46,285 bases of DNA from Rhodanobacteraceae bacterium (GTDB lineage Bacteria > Pseudomonadota > Gammaproteobacteria > Xanthomonadales > Rhodanobacteraceae): positions 1 to 46,285 of the forward strand of contig JAICJG010000007.1 in assembly GCA_025928585.1 (NCBI GenBank). Reading direction: 5' to 3'. Below are positions 27,700 through 36,295 of this stretch, one piece after another (position 1 is the stretch's first letter; each line of letters begins with the position of its first letter). The notes under the pieces are model-generated. The model did no database searches and was not told the DNA's origin. It worked only from the letters and a program-made list of their open reading frames with translations. The position numbers and the translations under genes were made by a program.

Positions 27700-29495
27700 T
27701 CACCGCCCGCGCGCCGCCTGCGCAAGCGCCACGCGCCATACAGCAGTCCCACCAGCGACACCACGATCGGCATCAACAGGATGTCGATGAATTTCAGCAG
27801 CATCGACAACCGTTCGATGTCGGCGTCGAGGCTGCGCTGCACGGCGCGGAGTTCACCGCGAATCGCCAGCTTGCGTTGCTGGAATTCGTCGACCGCAGCC
27901 TTCTGCGCGGCGGTCTGGTCGCGGCCATGCGAGGCCTGCTTGAGCGCGGCAATGCGTTGTTCGGTGTCGCTCAATTCCTGTTCCAGTTCGTGCTGCTTGG
28001 CCTTGAACTTCTCGTCGGCCTGGCGTCGCAAGTTGTCGACCCTGGTGAAGCGGGGCTCCGCCACCGCGCGGCCCCGAATCGAAATCAGGTCGGAGGGGCC
28101 CGCGAGGTCGTCGACCGCGTTGACGAAGAGATCACCGTTGTTGGCGAACGGACTCACCAGCGTCTGCCCCTGCGAGGCGCTGGTCTGGACCCACAACCGG
28201 TCGGACAGGACGTCGGTATCGCCGACCAGGATCACCTCGGGCTTGCGCGTGGGCTCGACCGAAAGTTGGTCACCGGGAAACGCGCCCGGCAGGTCCCCCT
28301 CGAGCCGCACGGCGATGGCGTAGTGCTTGCCTTCCGAATGGTAGTCCTTGTAGAGGCTCGATGGATCGGTCGCTCCCCGGACGCGCGCGGCGGTGACCGC
28401 CATCGCCTCGGTCGTGCTCTGCACCAACGGATCGAGCCGGGTGCTGGTGTTCGCCGCGAGCCCGAAGTAGCCGGCCGTCGAAACGTCGAACACGCTGAGG
28501 GCCGCGGTGACTGGATCGCGGCGATTGAGCTCGTCCCCCGTGAGCCCCAGCACCGCCGGGTCGTACGCCCGCGCATCGCTCCCCGGGACCTGCACCTGCA
28601 GTGCGCGGGACCGGTCGAGCAGTACCCGCCCGGGATCGAAGGTCACGCCCCACGCGCGGAACAGTTCCGGCAAGTCGGACGGCTCGCCGCCCGCCACCTC
28701 CGAATCCGGATCCACGAACACCAGCAGATGCCCGCCCTGCTGCACGTAACGATCGAGCCCCCGCAATTCCGGCTGCGACATCGCCACCGGCTGGATCAGC
28801 ACCAGCGCGTCGACGCTCGCGGCTTGCAGGGAGGCCAGGCCCTCCGAATCCAGGCGCCGCACCGCGAACAATTGCCGGAGCTGCTGCAGCGCGGTCCAGG
28901 GCGGCGCGCCATCGCTGTCGCCCCAGATCGGCAGCCCGCTGTAGATCGCGACCCGCGGCTTGTGCGGCGTACTCAGGTCGTAGAGCAGCTTGGCGATGTC
29001 GTATTCGATGAAACGCTCCTTGGCGAGCAGGAAGAACGGGATCGAGGCGTCGCGGCCGTTTTCGGAATTGCGGCCGGCGAGCCCGAAAAAGATCGCCTCG
29101 CCGGTGCTGCCCGGCGCGGACGTCAGCCCCGCCGCGGTGGCGCGGTCTTCGTCCTCCGAATACGGCAGCGGATCGACCTGCCTGAAGTGCACGCGTCCGT
29201 TCGAGTGGCGCACCACCTCGTCGAGCAGGTTCACGACGCGCTGGTGGTAGGCACGCATCTGCGGCAGGCTGCGGCTCGCGCGATCGGAAAAATACAGCGT
29301 GAGATCGAGCGGCTCCTTCAGATGATCAAGGATGTCGAGGGTCCCGGGCGCGAGCGTATAGAGGTGGTCGCGGGTCAGATCGATGCGTTCGGCATCGAGC
29401 CACTTCGACGCGGCCAACACCGCCACCACATAGGCCGCGGCGAGCATGGGCAGCAGTACCCACAGACGCAGCCGGACCGACGCGCCGATCCTCAT
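27690..29495 (-). CDS. GldG-like ABC transporter auxiliary membrane protein
   Basis: A 601-residue protein. One transmembrane helix lies near residues 11-29, then a large periplasmic-type domain opens with ERIDLTRDHLYTLAPGTLDIL, typical of the ABC-type GldG family, and continues with KPRVAIYSGLPIWGD and GGHLLVFVDPDSE. A coiled-coil stretch (about 500-560) leads to a second helix (about 570-592) and a basic tail. In gliding Bacteroidetes GldG works with GldA and GldF; in proteobacteria the same trio is an ABC exporter of unknown substrate. The start overlaps the GldF-like stop by 4 bases. Confidence 0.85.
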   Translation of the reverse strand: MRIGASVRLRLWVLLPMLAAAYVVAVLAASKWLDAERIDLTRDHLYTLAPGTLDILDHLKEPLDLTLYFSDRASRSLPQMRAYHQRVVNLLDEVVRHSNGRVHFRQVDPLPYSEDEDRATAAGLTSAPGSTGEAIFFGLAGRNSENGRDASIPFFLLAKERFIEYDIAKLLYDLSTPHKPRVAIYSGLPIWGDSDGAPPWTALQQLRQLFAVRRLDSEGLASLQAASVDALVLIQPVAMSQPELRGLDRYVQQGGHLLVFVDPDSEVAGGEPSDLPELFRAWGVTFDPGRVLLDRSRALQVQVPGSDARAYDPAVLGLTGDELNRRDPVTAALSVFDVSTAGYFGLAANTSTRLDPLVQSTTEAMAVTAARVRGATDPSSLYKDYHSEGKHYAIAVRLEGDLPGAFPGDQLSVEPTRKPEVILVGDTDVLSDRLWVQTSASQGQTLVSPFANNGDLFVNAVDDLAGPSDLISIRGRAVAEPRFTRVDNLRRQADEKFKAKQHELEQELSDTEQRIAALKQASHGRDQTAAQKAAVDEFQQRKLAIRGELRAVQRSLDADIERLSMLLKFIDILLMPIVVSLVGLLYGAWRLRRRRAGGEWR

Positions 29496-30265
29496 CCGCC
29501 GCGCCTCACTTCCAGCACCACCGCGTTCGCAGCGAGCCAGAACACGATGGTCAGCACGAAGTACGCGACGTCGGCGAAATCGAGCACGCCGCGCGCGATC
29601 GCCTGGAAGTGCGCGAGCAGGCTCAAGTCCGAGAGCGCGTCGGCCACGCGCCTGGATCCGAGCGCGAGCAGTGGCTGCTGCACCAGCGGGTCACCCGCAA
29701 GCAGGAACAACAGGCACACTGCGAGCGCGAGGATGAAGGCGATGACTTGGCTGCGGGTCAGCACCGACAGGCACTCGCTGATCGCGAGGAATGCCCCGGC
29801 CATCAGGAAGCTGCCGGTGTAGCCGGCCAGGATCACGCCGTTGTCCGGCTGGCCGAGATAGTTCACGGTGAGCCACATCGGAAAGGTCAGGATGAGCGCG
29901 CAGCCGATGTAGATCCACGCCGCGAGGAACTTCGCGAGCACCGCCTGCCACGGGCGGATCGGCAGCGTCATCAGAAGTTCCAGGGTGCCGCTGCGGCGCT
30001 CTTCCGCCCACAGCCGCATCGCGAGCGCCGGCACCAGCACCAGATACAGCCACGGGTGGAACCGGAAGAATGGATCGAGATCGGCCTGCGCCCGCTCGAA
30101 GAACGCGCCTAGGTAAAACGTGAAGGAGCCCGCGAACACGAGGAAGATGACGCTGAACAGCCACGCGACCGGCGTGATCAGGTAGCCGCGCAACTCGCGC
30201 AGCAGCACGCCCGCGAAGGGTCGTCCGCGCATATCGGTGGCTGCGCCGGAAGTCACCGTCGGCAT
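29492..30265 (-). CDS. GldF-like ABC-2 permease
   Basis: A 257-residue ABC-2 permease with about six transmembrane helices. It opens with LRELRGYLITPVAWLFSVIFLVFAG. The LRMRLWAEER-type loop (AMRLWAEERRSGTLELLMTLP) follows, as in GldF/NosY relatives, then helices through to the C-terminus. The ATG at 30263-30265 is preferred over a longer frame, which would overlap the ATPase stop; purine-rich GAGGGGAAG lies upstream. It forms the membrane channel for the ATPase encoded 22 bases upstream, and its stop overlaps the GldG-like start. Confidence 0.9.
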   Translation of the reverse strand: MPTVTSGAATDMRGRPFAGVLLRELRGYLITPVAWLFSVIFLVFAGSFTFYLGAFFERAQADLDPFFRFHPWLYLVLVPALAMRLWAEERRSGTLELLMTLPIRPWQAVLAKFLAAWIYIGCALILTFPMWLTVNYLGQPDNGVILAGYTGSFLMAGAFLAISECLSVLTRSQVIAFILALAVCLLFLLAGDPLVQQPLLALGSRRVADALSDLSLLAHFQAIARGVLDFADVAYFVLTIVFWLAANAVVLEVRRGG

Positions 30266-30287
30266 GCGTGGATTCTTCCCCTCGCCT

Positions 30288-31229
30288 TCAGGCCGCGCGC
30301 CGGGTGTCGATGGCATCACCCGTGACGCTCCGGAACACGTCATCCAGGCGGCCGCGCTCGAGCTGCAGTTCGTCGACCCGCACGTGCTGTTCCTCCAGCA
30401 GCTTCACCACGCTCCCGAAAATCTCGTGGCCATCGCGCGGAAACACCGTGATCCGGCCGTCGACGGGATCCACTTCCACGGCGTCCACCTCCGGAAGCCG
30501 CCCCAGCAACTCCCGGGCCAGCGCGCTCGCCGGCGCGCGGAAACTGACCGCGCGGTGGTAGCGCGATTGCTGCTCCAGTTCGGACGGCGTTCCCTGCGCG
30601 CGCAGGCGACCGTGCGCGAGGATCGCCACCCGGTTGCAGGCGGCCCGCACTTCATCGAGCGCGTGGGTCGAAACGATGATGGCGCGGTCGCGCGCCATGC
30701 CGCGGATCAGCGCATGCACCTCGCGCTGCTGGTTCGGGTCGAGGCCATCGGTCGGCTCGTCGAGGATCAACGCCGGCGGGTCGTGCAGCATCGCCTGCGC
30801 GAGACATACCCGGCGCCGGTAGCCCTTCGACAACGTCTCGATGCTCTGCGCCAGCACCGGCTGGAGCTGCAGCCGCTCGATCATCTCGTCCAGCCGGCGG
30901 TTGCCGGCGATGCCGGTGACTCCCCGTACCCGGGCGGCGAATGCCAGGAACTCCGCCACCGACAGCTCCCCGTAACTCGGCGCGCCTTCGGGGAGGTAAC
31001 CCAGCGAGCGGCGGGCCCGCATCGGGTCGCGAACCACGTCGTGCCCGCATACGCACGCGCGCCCGGAACCCGGCACCAGGAAGCCCGCGATCATCCGCAT
31101 CGTGGTGGTCTTGCCCGCGCCGTTCGGCCCGAGCAGCGCCAGCACCTGCCCCGGCGCCACCTTGAGGCTCAGGTCGGCGACCGCGTCGATCCGGCCGTAG
31201 CGCTTGCCGAGGTGTTCGGTTTCGATCAT
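30288..31229 (-). CDS. GldA-like ABC transporter ATP-binding protein
   Basis: A 313-residue ABC ATPase. Walker A is LLGPNGAGKTTTMRM, the Q-loop region is LGYLPEGAPSYGELSV, the signature is LSKGYRRRVCLAQAML, Walker B is ALILDEPTDGLDPNQ, and the H-loop is VSTHALDEV. A C-terminal regulatory domain of about 90 residues follows, as in the GldA/CcmA-type DrrA family. The ATG at 31227-31229 is chosen because the domain starts right after it. It heads the gldA-F-G-DUF423 run and powers export or membrane remodelling; the substrate is not indicated. Confidence 0.93.
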   Translation of the reverse strand: MIETEHLGKRYGRIDAVADLSLKVAPGQVLALLGPNGAGKTTTMRMIAGFLVPGSGRACVCGHDVVRDPMRARRSLGYLPEGAPSYGELSVAEFLAFAARVRGVTGIAGNRRLDEMIERLQLQPVLAQSIETLSKGYRRRVCLAQAMLHDPPALILDEPTDGLDPNQQREVHALIRGMARDRAIIVSTHALDEVRAACNRVAILAHGRLRAQGTPSELEQQSRYHRAVSFRAPASALARELLGRLPEVDAVEVDPVDGRITVFPRDGHEIFGSVVKLLEEQHVRVDELQLERGRLDDVFRSVTGDAIDTRRAA

Positions 31230-31577
31230 CAGCAAAGAATCGCGGGAGTGCGTGCGCAAACTCTAGCAGGGTGCGCTGACGCGTTTACGCGATGCCGGGG
31301 CATCGCGTGCGTCGGCGAACGCCCGCACAGGGATGTGTGGGCCCGCGGCCCGCACCATGGGTGGTTGCCGGACACAGCGGCGCTCGCGGGATGCCAGTGG
31401 CATCACGCGCCGCTTCGACGAGGCGCGCCGGGAGCGCGTCCGAATGCCAACGGCAGCCCGAAGGGTGAGCGCCAGGACTGGTGCGAATAACGGGCGGCCA
31501 CGGATGGCCACGACGGTGCTCCACGCCGCGGAGGGCTGCTCGAGAAGGATTTCAAAGAGGCACGACAATGCAGAAAG
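31230..31577. other. Gene-free stretch with a hairpin and a dispersed 18-mer
   Basis: No gene is supported. A perfect 10-bp hairpin with a 2-base loop lies at 31287-31308 (acgcgatgcc / ggcatcgcgt), upstream of the GldA-like gene. Bases 31456-31473 repeat, inverted, the 18-mer found at 1327-1344. The stretch lies between the terminator of the SRPBCC gene and the ABC operon and should contain the ABC promoter, though no clear hexamers were found. Confidence 0.45.
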
Positions 31578-31604
31578 AGAAGGCCCGCACTGGGCGGGCC
31601 TTCT
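31578..31604 (-). terminator. Strong hairpin terminator after the SRPBCC gene
   Basis: Bases 31578-31588 and 31594-31604 form a perfect 11-bp stem (agaaggcccgc / gcgggccttct) around a 5-base loop. It starts 21 bases past the SRPBCC gene stop, on the minus strand, and is followed there by a CTTTCTG tract. It would insulate the SRPBCC transcript from the ABC operon. Confidence 0.75.
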
Positions 31605-31625
31605 TGTCCAACGAGCGCTGCGCCC

Positions 31626-33095
31626 TCAACGGTGATGTCGCTTCCTCGTGTGCGCCGGGCGCTTGCGCGCTGCCGGCTTCTTGTTCTTCTGCCCGGATTC
31701 GGCATTCTTCGCTTCCGGTGCTTGTCCCGACCAGAGCGCCGGATCCAGTCCGGTGAGCGGCTTGGCGCGACCGGAGATCTGTTCCGGAGTTTGTGCCGGG
31801 GCATTCGTCACCGGCAGGAACACCCGATAAATCTGGTCCTGGTCGGCGACCGTCGGCAGCGAAGCCAACTCGTCGTAGATGCGGTACTCGGTGTCGTTGA
31901 ACTGGTAGCCGTGGGTACCGGCGTAGGCCATCAATGCCAGCCGCACCAGCGGAACCCCGGCTTCACCGGTCCAGGTGGCTTCCAGAACTTCGCGGGCCGG
32001 CATCATCACCGCGCGCACGTTGTCATTCACGATCAACTGGTTCTGCTTGTCGAGACTGCCCGGCGCCGGCCCCTTGGCAGCCGCCGCACCCGTCGACGAT
32101 GCCGAGGCGGGCTCGCCGGCGCTTGCCACCGCCGCGGGATTGCCTGCACTGGACGCCGCGGCCGCCGTTGCGGAGGACGCCGGCTTGCCGGCGCTGGCAG
32201 CGGACGACGGCGCTGCGAACTGCGCCGTGGTCGGCCGTGGCGGCAACTGCGTCAGGTCGTAGTCCTTGCCATCAACCTTGATGGTGGTGGTATCGATCGG
32301 AATCGCCACGTCGAAGGTATACGTGGTGTCGCCCCATTCGGTGGTAATGAAGGTCGTCGGTCCCGCGGCCTTGACGCCGAGCTTGGACATCGCGTCCCTG
32401 ATCTGCTTGATCGCCGCGGTCTTGGCGGTATCGATGTCGTCCAGCGTGCGCGTGGCCTTGGTCGAGACCAGCAGCATCGGGTTCGCCTGGGTGCGATACA
32501 GGCCGGGGTTGAGCTTGTCGTAATCGACGTTCGGGATGCCCGCCAGCATCGTCTGCAGCGAGTCGAGCCCGTACTGGATCATGGTGTCCGGTGCGCCATG
32601 GATCCACAACTGCGAATAGCGGTCGATCAGGTTCCAACCGTAGTCGACGTCGTAGCCCCAGGTCACGCTGCTGACGCGCTGGCCGTGGCTGGGCGCAACC
32701 TGCAACGTGAAGACCTTGTTCTCGCCGCGCCAGTGGTTGGTGAGGTCCCAGGTCACGGTGCTGTTGCCGGCGAGGTCGATGTTGCCCGACTTGTTGACCA
32801 GCGTGCCGTTGCCGACCTTGCCATCGTTGCCACCGGTCCAGTGGATCGTCGCGCCCGGGCCGTAGGCGGGACCCGAGAACGAGAACTTCACCTGCGGATC
32901 CTGTGCCTGCAATTCACCGCCGACATAGTCCGGGAAGCGCCGGAAGTTGTTCAGCACGTCGAAGATCTGCTGCGGGTTGTGGCTGATGTCGAGCGAGCGC
33001 TCGACGTGCGCGTGGCTGGGCAGGAACAGTCCCACGATCACGGCGATGATGAACACGATGATCAGGGCGACGACGAATTCGAGCACACGGGTCAT
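31626..33095 (-). CDS. Membrane-anchored SRPBCC domain protein with GyrI-like modules
   Basis: A 489-residue protein. An N-terminal transmembrane helix (about 5-25) anchors it. An SRPBCC/polyketide-cyclase-like domain follows (about 30-175, with SLDISHNPQQIFDVLNNFRRFPDYV and TWDLTNHWRG). A GyrI-like module is at about 200-270 (TKATRTLDDIDTAKTAAIKQIRDAMSK, EWGDTTYTFDVAIPI). A second half-module is at about 355-430. The two are split by an Ala/Ser-rich linker (about 292-345). The tail (470-489) is Lys/Arg/His-rich. Both domain types bind hydrophobic small molecules, so a sensing or carrier role facing the periplasm is inferred. It has its own terminator. Confidence 0.8.
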   Translation of the reverse strand: MTRVLEFVVALIIVFIIAVIVGLFLPSHAHVERSLDISHNPQQIFDVLNNFRRFPDYVGGELQAQDPQVKFSFSGPAYGPGATIHWTGGNDGKVGNGTLVNKSGNIDLAGNSTVTWDLTNHWRGENKVFTLQVAPSHGQRVSSVTWGYDVDYGWNLIDRYSQLWIHGAPDTMIQYGLDSLQTMLAGIPNVDYDKLNPGLYRTQANPMLLVSTKATRTLDDIDTAKTAAIKQIRDAMSKLGVKAAGPTTFITTEWGDTTYTFDVAIPIDTTTIKVDGKDYDLTQLPPRPTTAQFAAPSSAASAGKPASSATAAAASSAGNPAAVASAGEPASASSTGAAAAKGPAPGSLDKQNQLIVNDNVRAVMMPAREVLEATWTGEAGVPLVRLALMAYAGTHGYQFNDTEYRIYDELASLPTVADQDQIYRVFLPVTNAPAQTPEQISGRAKPLTGLDPALWSGQAPEAKNAESGQKNKKPAARKRPAHTRKRHHR

Positions 33096-33233
33096 GCCAG
33101 GGATCTCCGGACGGCTTGTACGTATGGCCGACGCCCGCCGCGACCCCCCGGGTCACCTGCTCGTGCGTCGCTGTGAAACACATGAAAGGCGGATGTTACT
33201 TGCTTCACGGGATTCGCGCCATGGCATGTTTGT

Positions 33234-33251
33234 GCGATCGTCCCTGATCGC
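33234..33251. repeat. Stem-loop repeat, copy 1
   Basis: Bases 33234-33251 read gcgatc-gtccct-gatcgc, a perfect 6-bp stem. With the preceding t it matches 46016-46034 over 19 bases. It lies in the gap 33096-33359 upstream of the SRPBCC gene and past the response-regulator stop, where no gene was found. Confidence 0.5.
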
Positions 33252-33359
33252 CATTTCGTTGCAGGGCGATGCGAGGTTTCCGCGACCCGCGCTTGCCCGA
33301 CACCGGCACGGCCTTCCGTGACCTGCCCCTGGACATCCACCCGCTTCGAAGAAAGGCTC

Positions 33360-34001
33360 CTAGACGATCCCCAGTTCCAGCGCCTTCAGCACGGCGCGCG
33401 TGCGGTCGCGCACCCCGAGCTTGGAAAGGATGTTGGATACATGGTTCTTGACGGTGCCCTCGGCCACTTTCAACGAATTGGCGATTTCCTTGTTGCTGTA
33501 GCCGCCGGACATCAGGCGCAGGATTTCGGTCTCCCGCTCGGTCAGCGGATCCGGCTGGCCGAGGCTCGAGAACTGGTTGTGCATGCGCCCCACCCCGGCC
33601 AGCAGGCGCTGGGTCACCACCGGCGCGATCAGCGAACCGCCGGTCGCGACGGTCTTGACGGCATCCACGAGTTGCTCCAGCGAGACGTCCTTCAGCAGGT
33701 AACCGCGAGCGCCGGCCTTCAGTCCCGCGAGGACCAGTTGGTCATCGTCGAACGTGGTGAGGATGATGGTCGGCGGCACCCTGCCCTGGGCCGCGAAGGC
33801 GTTGAGGACGTCGAGGCCGCTCTTGCCCGGCATCCGCATGTCGAGCAGCACCACGTCCGGCTTCAGCTTCGGGATGGTTTCGAGCGCCGCGGCCCCGTCG
33901 CTGCATTCGGCCACCACCTGGATTTCCGGCGAGAGTTCCAGCAGCGAACGGATTCCCTGCCGGACCAGCGTCTGGTCATCCACGAGACAAACGGAAATCA
34001 T
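33360..34001 (-). CDS. NarL/FixJ-type response regulator
   Basis: A 213-residue response regulator. The receiver domain has the acidic pair Asp8-Asp9, the phospho-acceptor Asp54 in VVLLDMRMPGKSG, Thr82/83 and Lys104 in YLLKDVS. The C-terminal LuxR/NarL helix-turn-helix is LTERETEILRLMSGGYSNKEIANSLKVAEGTVKNHVSNIL. The ATG at 33999-34001 is preceded by GGGGAGGG, a good ribosome-binding site, and gives the usual family length. The sensor kinase lies 333 bases upstream on the same strand; the gap suggests a separate promoter or read-through. Its targets are unknown. Confidence 0.94.
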   Translation of the reverse strand: MISVCLVDDQTLVRQGIRSLLELSPEIQVVAECSDGAAALETIPKLKPDVVLLDMRMPGKSGLDVLNAFAAQGRVPPTIILTTFDDDQLVLAGLKAGARGYLLKDVSLEQLVDAVKTVATGGSLIAPVVTQRLLAGVGRMHNQFSSLGQPDPLTERETEILRLMSGGYSNKEIANSLKVAEGTVKNHVSNILSKLGVRDRTRAVLKALELGIV

Positions 34002-34334
34002 GCAACCCTCCCCACAGCCGGTCTGCTCCCCAAGCGACTTCCCGCGAGAAACCTGCACCCCCCCGGTGGTCAGCGCGCCCATGCCCAGGAGCCGGAGTGT
34101 ACAGGCACATGCCCTTTTTGCCGCCCGTGCAGCCTGCACGATGCGGCGATTGCGTTGACGAGCCCTCCGATGCGTTGCGCTTCCGCCGGATGAAACCAGG
34201 CGTCAGCCCGACCTGCCCTTTCGCGTTGGGAGCCTGGTGCCCAGCGGCAGCGAAGCCCAACATGGACGGCGGTGCTGGAAACCCCGCGCGTTATCGGCGA
34301 TGGAGCACGCGGACCTGTTCGGCCTTGGAGCCGC
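34002..34334. other. Gap between response regulator and sensor kinase, with a REP-like element
   Basis: No gene is supported in these 333 bases. A REP-like element at 34231-34261 has the inverted form of the gggcttcgc core found at 22331 and 38949. It lies about 75 bases past the kinase stop, so it may shape the 3' end of the kinase mRNA. The rest shows no motif I could name. Confidence 0.4.
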
Positions 34335-35540
34335 TCATGCAATCCGCTCGGTCGGCAGCGACGCCTCCAACGCGAAGCCCTGGTTGCGCTGGGTATGGAT
34401 CGCCAGTTGCCCACCGACTTCCGCCAGCCGTTCGCGCATGCCGGTCAGCCCGTTGCCCGGTTTCAATTCGAGGGCGCCGCAGCCGTCGTCGCGGGCCTTG
34501 AGCAGCAGCAGGCCGCCGGGGCCTTCCTCGAACCGCAACCAGAGGTTGCGCGCGCGCGCGTGCCGGACAGCGTTGGTGATGATTTCCTGGGTGCAGCGCA
34601 ACAGTACCTGGGCCCGCCGCGAGTCGCCGACCGCGAAGCGCTGCGGCAATTCCAGGTGAACCTCCAGGCCCGGCACGCCTTCCGTCAGGTCGCGCAGCGC
34701 GGTGGTCAGTTCGATGCCCTCGTCGTCGCGCAGCTCGCTGACCACTTCGCGTACATCCGCCAGCAATTGCTTGGCGGTCAAGCGCGCGCGCGCGACGTGG
34801 TCGGATGCTGCTTCGTTCACCACCAGGTGGCCGGCGACCTCGAGGTTCAGGCTGAGCGCGGTAAGGTGGTGGCCGACGAGATCGTGCAGTTCGCGAGCGA
34901 TCCGCATGCGTTCGGAAATCCGGCTGGATTCGGCGAGCAGCGCCCGGGTCGCGCGCAATTCGGAGTTGAGCCGCCGCTGGTCCTCGCGCGCATCCGCCTG
35001 CTGGCGCGCGACCTCGGACGCAATGAACACGATCACCGAGTAGCCGAGATACAGGGCCGCCTGCATCAGGGCCATCCCGAGGGTGAAGGACGGGAACGTC
35101 GCATATACCGGAACGGTTGCCGCCGACTGCAGCACCAGCCAGGCGATCGCGACCGGCAGCGGCAACAGCCAGGGCAGCACCATGCCCGCGACCGCCAGCA
35201 GGATCGCGCCGAGGCCGCTCACGCTGTACCAGCTGATCGCGACCGCCGCGACGGTCAGCACCAGCAGCCCGAGCAGCTTGACGCCCCAGTAACGGCGCGA
35301 GCCGAGATCGCGGGTGAGCAGCCAGTACACCACCCCGAATACCACGTAGCTGGTTGCCCACAACAGGAGATCGGAGTGACTCTGCGCGTGCAGCGCGCGG
35401 GTCACGTGGATCTGGGTGCGCTCGTCGCTGACGTTGGCCAGCATCCAGTCGCGCCGCGCCAGCGGCACCCCCACGCACGCATACGTGACGAGGCCTGCGT
35501 AGCGGAGCAGGGAAATCGGACTCAGGGAAGGGCTTCGCAC
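34335..35540 (-). CDS. NarL-family sensor histidine kinase (DesK-like)
   Basis: A 401-residue kinase. About five transmembrane helices occupy residues 57-175. A short coiled coil leads to the HisKA_3 block ERMRIARELHDLVGHHLTALSLNLE with the phospho-acceptor His219. The ATP-binding domain has the N-box EIITNAVRHARARN and the G-box DDGCG...GNGLTGMRERL. There is no long periplasmic loop, so it probably senses the membrane itself, as DesK does, or a cytosolic cue. The start is GTG (35538-35540) without a clear ribosome-binding site; a later ATG at residue 33 would cut no recognised domain. It pairs with the regulator at 33360. Confidence 0.92.
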   Translation of the reverse strand: MRSPSLSPISLLRYAGLVTYACVGVPLARRDWMLANVSDERTQIHVTRALHAQSHSDLLLWATSYVVFGVVYWLLTRDLGSRRYWGVKLLGLLVLTVAAVAISWYSVSGLGAILLAVAGMVLPWLLPLPVAIAWLVLQSAATVPVYATFPSFTLGMALMQAALYLGYSVIVFIASEVARQQADAREDQRRLNSELRATRALLAESSRISERMRIARELHDLVGHHLTALSLNLEVAGHLVVNEAASDHVARARLTAKQLLADVREVVSELRDDEGIELTTALRDLTEGVPGLEVHLELPQRFAVGDSRRAQVLLRCTQEIITNAVRHARARNLWLRFEEGPGGLLLLKARDDGCGALELKPGNGLTGMRERLAEVGGQLAIHTQRNQGFALEASLPTERIA

Positions 35541-35624
35541 GCGCCGATCTTAACCCAGGCTTGCCCGCGGGAACCGTGCCTTGCCTGGAATACCCGGGAC
35601 GTATACCGGCAGGCGTGCGATAAT

Positions 35625-35644
35625 GCCCGGCCATTGGGCCGGGC
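35625..35644 (+). promoter_or_regulatory. Hairpin in the leader of the GNAT-minCDE genes
   Basis: Bases 35625-35632 and 35637-35644 form a perfect 8-bp GC-rich stem (gcccggcc / ggccgggc) with an ATTG loop, ending 33 bases before the GNAT ATG. A GATAAT hexamer (35619-35624) abuts it and could be a -10 box. The kinase gene reads away from here, so this is not its terminator. A leader or operator role is inferred. Confidence 0.35.
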
Positions 35645-35677
35645 CAGCCGGCCCTGCATGCCGGAATACCGCACACG

Positions 35678-36295
35678 ATGACGTTCACGCCCCAACTGAC
35701 CCTCCGCGACGTGCGCGCGAGCGATCTCGCCGCCGTGGCCGGCCTCAACAACACCGCGGGATCGTCGATCCTGCCGATGGACGCGGCACAGGTCGACCAT
35801 TTCTACCGGCACGCGGATTACTTCCGGGTGGCCGAAGTGGAGGGTCACCTGGCCGGATTCCTGATCGCGCTGCGCGACCGCACCGAACACGCGAGTTCCA
35901 ATTTCCAGTGGTTCCGCAGGCACTGCAAGCAGTTCGTGTACATCGACCGGGTGGTGGTCGGGAACCTGCACCGCGGGCATGGCCTCGGGCGGTTGTTCTA
36001 CAGCGACGTGCAGAGCTATGCCGAGGTGCGCTCGCCGAACCTGGCCTGCGAGGTATTCCTCGAGCCGCGCGACGACGTGTCGGTGCTGTTCCACGGCGTC
36101 TTCGGTTTCCATGAACTCGGCCAGCAGGTGATGCCCGAATCCGGCCGGCGGGTCAGCCTGCTGGTCAAGCCGCTCGAGTGTCACGCGTTCGTGCGCGAAA
36201 CCTACCCCGGGGGATTGCCCGAAATGCCCGGCCTCGCGGCGCGTAGGCTGCCCGCCGAAGCCCAGCCTTCCTTGCGCGTCGCGGGGCAGGCGTGA
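35678..36295 (+). CDS. GNAT family N-acetyltransferase
   Basis: A 205-residue acetyltransferase. The GNAT fold is visible from LRDVRASDLAAVAGLNN. The acetyl-CoA site is VYIDRVVVGNLHRGHGLGRLFYSDVQSYA, with the R-G-x-G-L-G loop near residue 105, and VSVLFHGVFGFHELGQQ follows. The substrate is unknown. The last 25 residues (LAARRLPAEAQPS) are encoded by a gtaggctg...gaagcccagcc stretch resembling the REP-like elements nearby, so the tail may be recruited repeat DNA. The stop overlaps the minC start by 4 bases (GTGA), tying it to the division genes. Confidence 0.85.
   Translation: MTFTPQLTLRDVRASDLAAVAGLNNTAGSSILPMDAAQVDHFYRHADYFRVAEVEGHLAGFLIALRDRTEHASSNFQWFRRHCKQFVYIDRVVVGNLHRGHGLGRLFYSDVQSYAEVRSPNLACEVFLEPRDDVSVLFHGVFGFHELGQQVMPESGRRVSLLVKPLECHAFVRETYPGGLPEMPGLAARRLPAEAQPSLRVAGQA

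Noticed and set aside
27495-29822. 775-codon open frame on the plus strand opposite the GldG-like gene
   Set aside because: Antisense to a gene with clear family motifs; composition is Arg-rich and without domains.
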